This document shows positions 5,690 through 5,958 of a stretch of DNA of 5,958 nt, piece after piece. Position numbers and translations under genes: made by a program. The DNA is from an uncultured Chitinophagaceae bacterium. GTDB lineage: Bacteria; Bacteroidota; Bacteroidia; Chitinophagales; Chitinophagaceae. Below the pieces are notes generated by a model, which searched no databases, was not told where the DNA came from, and saw only the letters and a list, made by a program, of their open reading frames with translations. The stretch spans positions 1 through 5,958 of the forward strand of contig CAILAF010000104.1 of NCBI GenBank assembly GCA_903832075.1. Direction: 5' to 3'. Numbering within the stretch: the first letter of the stretch is position 1; each line of letters opens with the position of its first letter.

Positions 5690-5958
5690 ATGGCAAAGAT
5701 TATAGGAATTGATTTAGGAACAACGAATAGTTGTGTTTCTGTAATGGAAGGCAATGAACCAGTTGTTATTGCTAATGATGAAGGCCGTCGTACAACACCT
5801 TCTGTTGTTGGTTTTTTAAAAAATGGTGAACGTAAAGTTGGTGATCCTGCAAAACGTCAGGCAATTACTAATCCTCAAAATACTATTAGCAGTGTTAAAC
5901 GTTTTATGGGCCGTCGTTATGACGAAGTAACCGAAGAAATCAGTCATTGGAGTTATAA
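5690..5958 (+). CDS. dnaK: Chaperone protein DnaK (Hsp70), N-terminal 89 residues (3' end outside window)
   Basis: DnaK is the cytoplasmic Hsp70 chaperone; it binds exposed hydrophobic segments of client proteins in an ATP-driven cycle with DnaJ and GrpE. Only the start of the nucleotide-binding domain is present. Visible are the phosphate-1 loop IGIDLGTTNSCV (residues 5-16, with D8 and the T11-T12 pair), the NDEGRRTTPSVV segment (29-40), KVGDPAKRQAITNPQNT (49-65), and SVKRFMGRR with K70, the residue equivalent to the catalytic lysine of E. coli DnaK. The ATG at 5690 gives the standard Bacteroidota/E. coli start, M-A-K-I-I-G. The frame is still open at the window end. Residue 41 is Gly where Ala is usual (SVVGF rather than SVVAF), a mild change. 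Confidence 0.98.
   Translation, partial: MAKIIGIDLGTTNSCVSVMEGNEPVVIANDEGRRTTPSVVGFLKNGERKVGDPAKRQAITNPQNTISSVKRFMGRRYDEVTEEISHWSY

Overview
The window looks like chromosomal DNA of a low-GC member of the Bacteroidota, probably near Chitinophagaceae or Sphingobacteriia. The evidence is AT-rich sequence, no Shine-Dalgarno-like leaders, promoter motifs of the TAnnTTTG type with an upstream TTG, an outer-membrane DUF5686 protein with an N-terminal carboxypeptidase-regulatory-like domain (a Bacteroidota hallmark), and ArgS and DnaK sequences of Bacteroidota type. The taxonomic call is inference from recognised families; no search was run.

Layout from left to right. (1) The 3' end of an lpxD-like acyltransferase gene (+). 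(2) A near-symmetric hairpin that can end transcription in both directions. (3) A tRNA-Leu(GAG) gene (-) with a good Bacteroidota promoter embedded in an AT-rich array of degenerate 7-bp units. (4) argS (-), arginyl-tRNA synthetase, whose coding frame contains a second, more perfect 7-bp tandem repeat. (5) A divergently transcribed small GtrA-family membrane protein (+). (6) A large outer-membrane beta-barrel candidate of the DUF5686 family (-), converging on the GtrA gene with a 4-nt gap. (7) A 250-bp divergent intergenic region with a sigma-54-like -24/-12 element, followed by the first 89 codons of dnaK (+), cut by the window end.

Most genes here are housekeeping genes (lipid A synthesis, tRNA-Leu, tRNA charging, protein folding) or cell-envelope genes (GtrA, DUF5686). 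They alternate in strand, so each is probably its own transcription unit; I see no multi-gene operon and no defence system, mobile element or CRISPR. The parts most worth a second look are non-coding or micro-scale: the heptanucleotide arrays (one inside argS, one filling the tRNA-Leu/argS gap and carrying the tRNA promoter), the possible sigma-54-type promoter of dnaK, and the LpxD C-terminus, which looks more like alphaproteobacterial LpxD than the usual Bacteroidota form. I did not find a convincing new multi-gene system.
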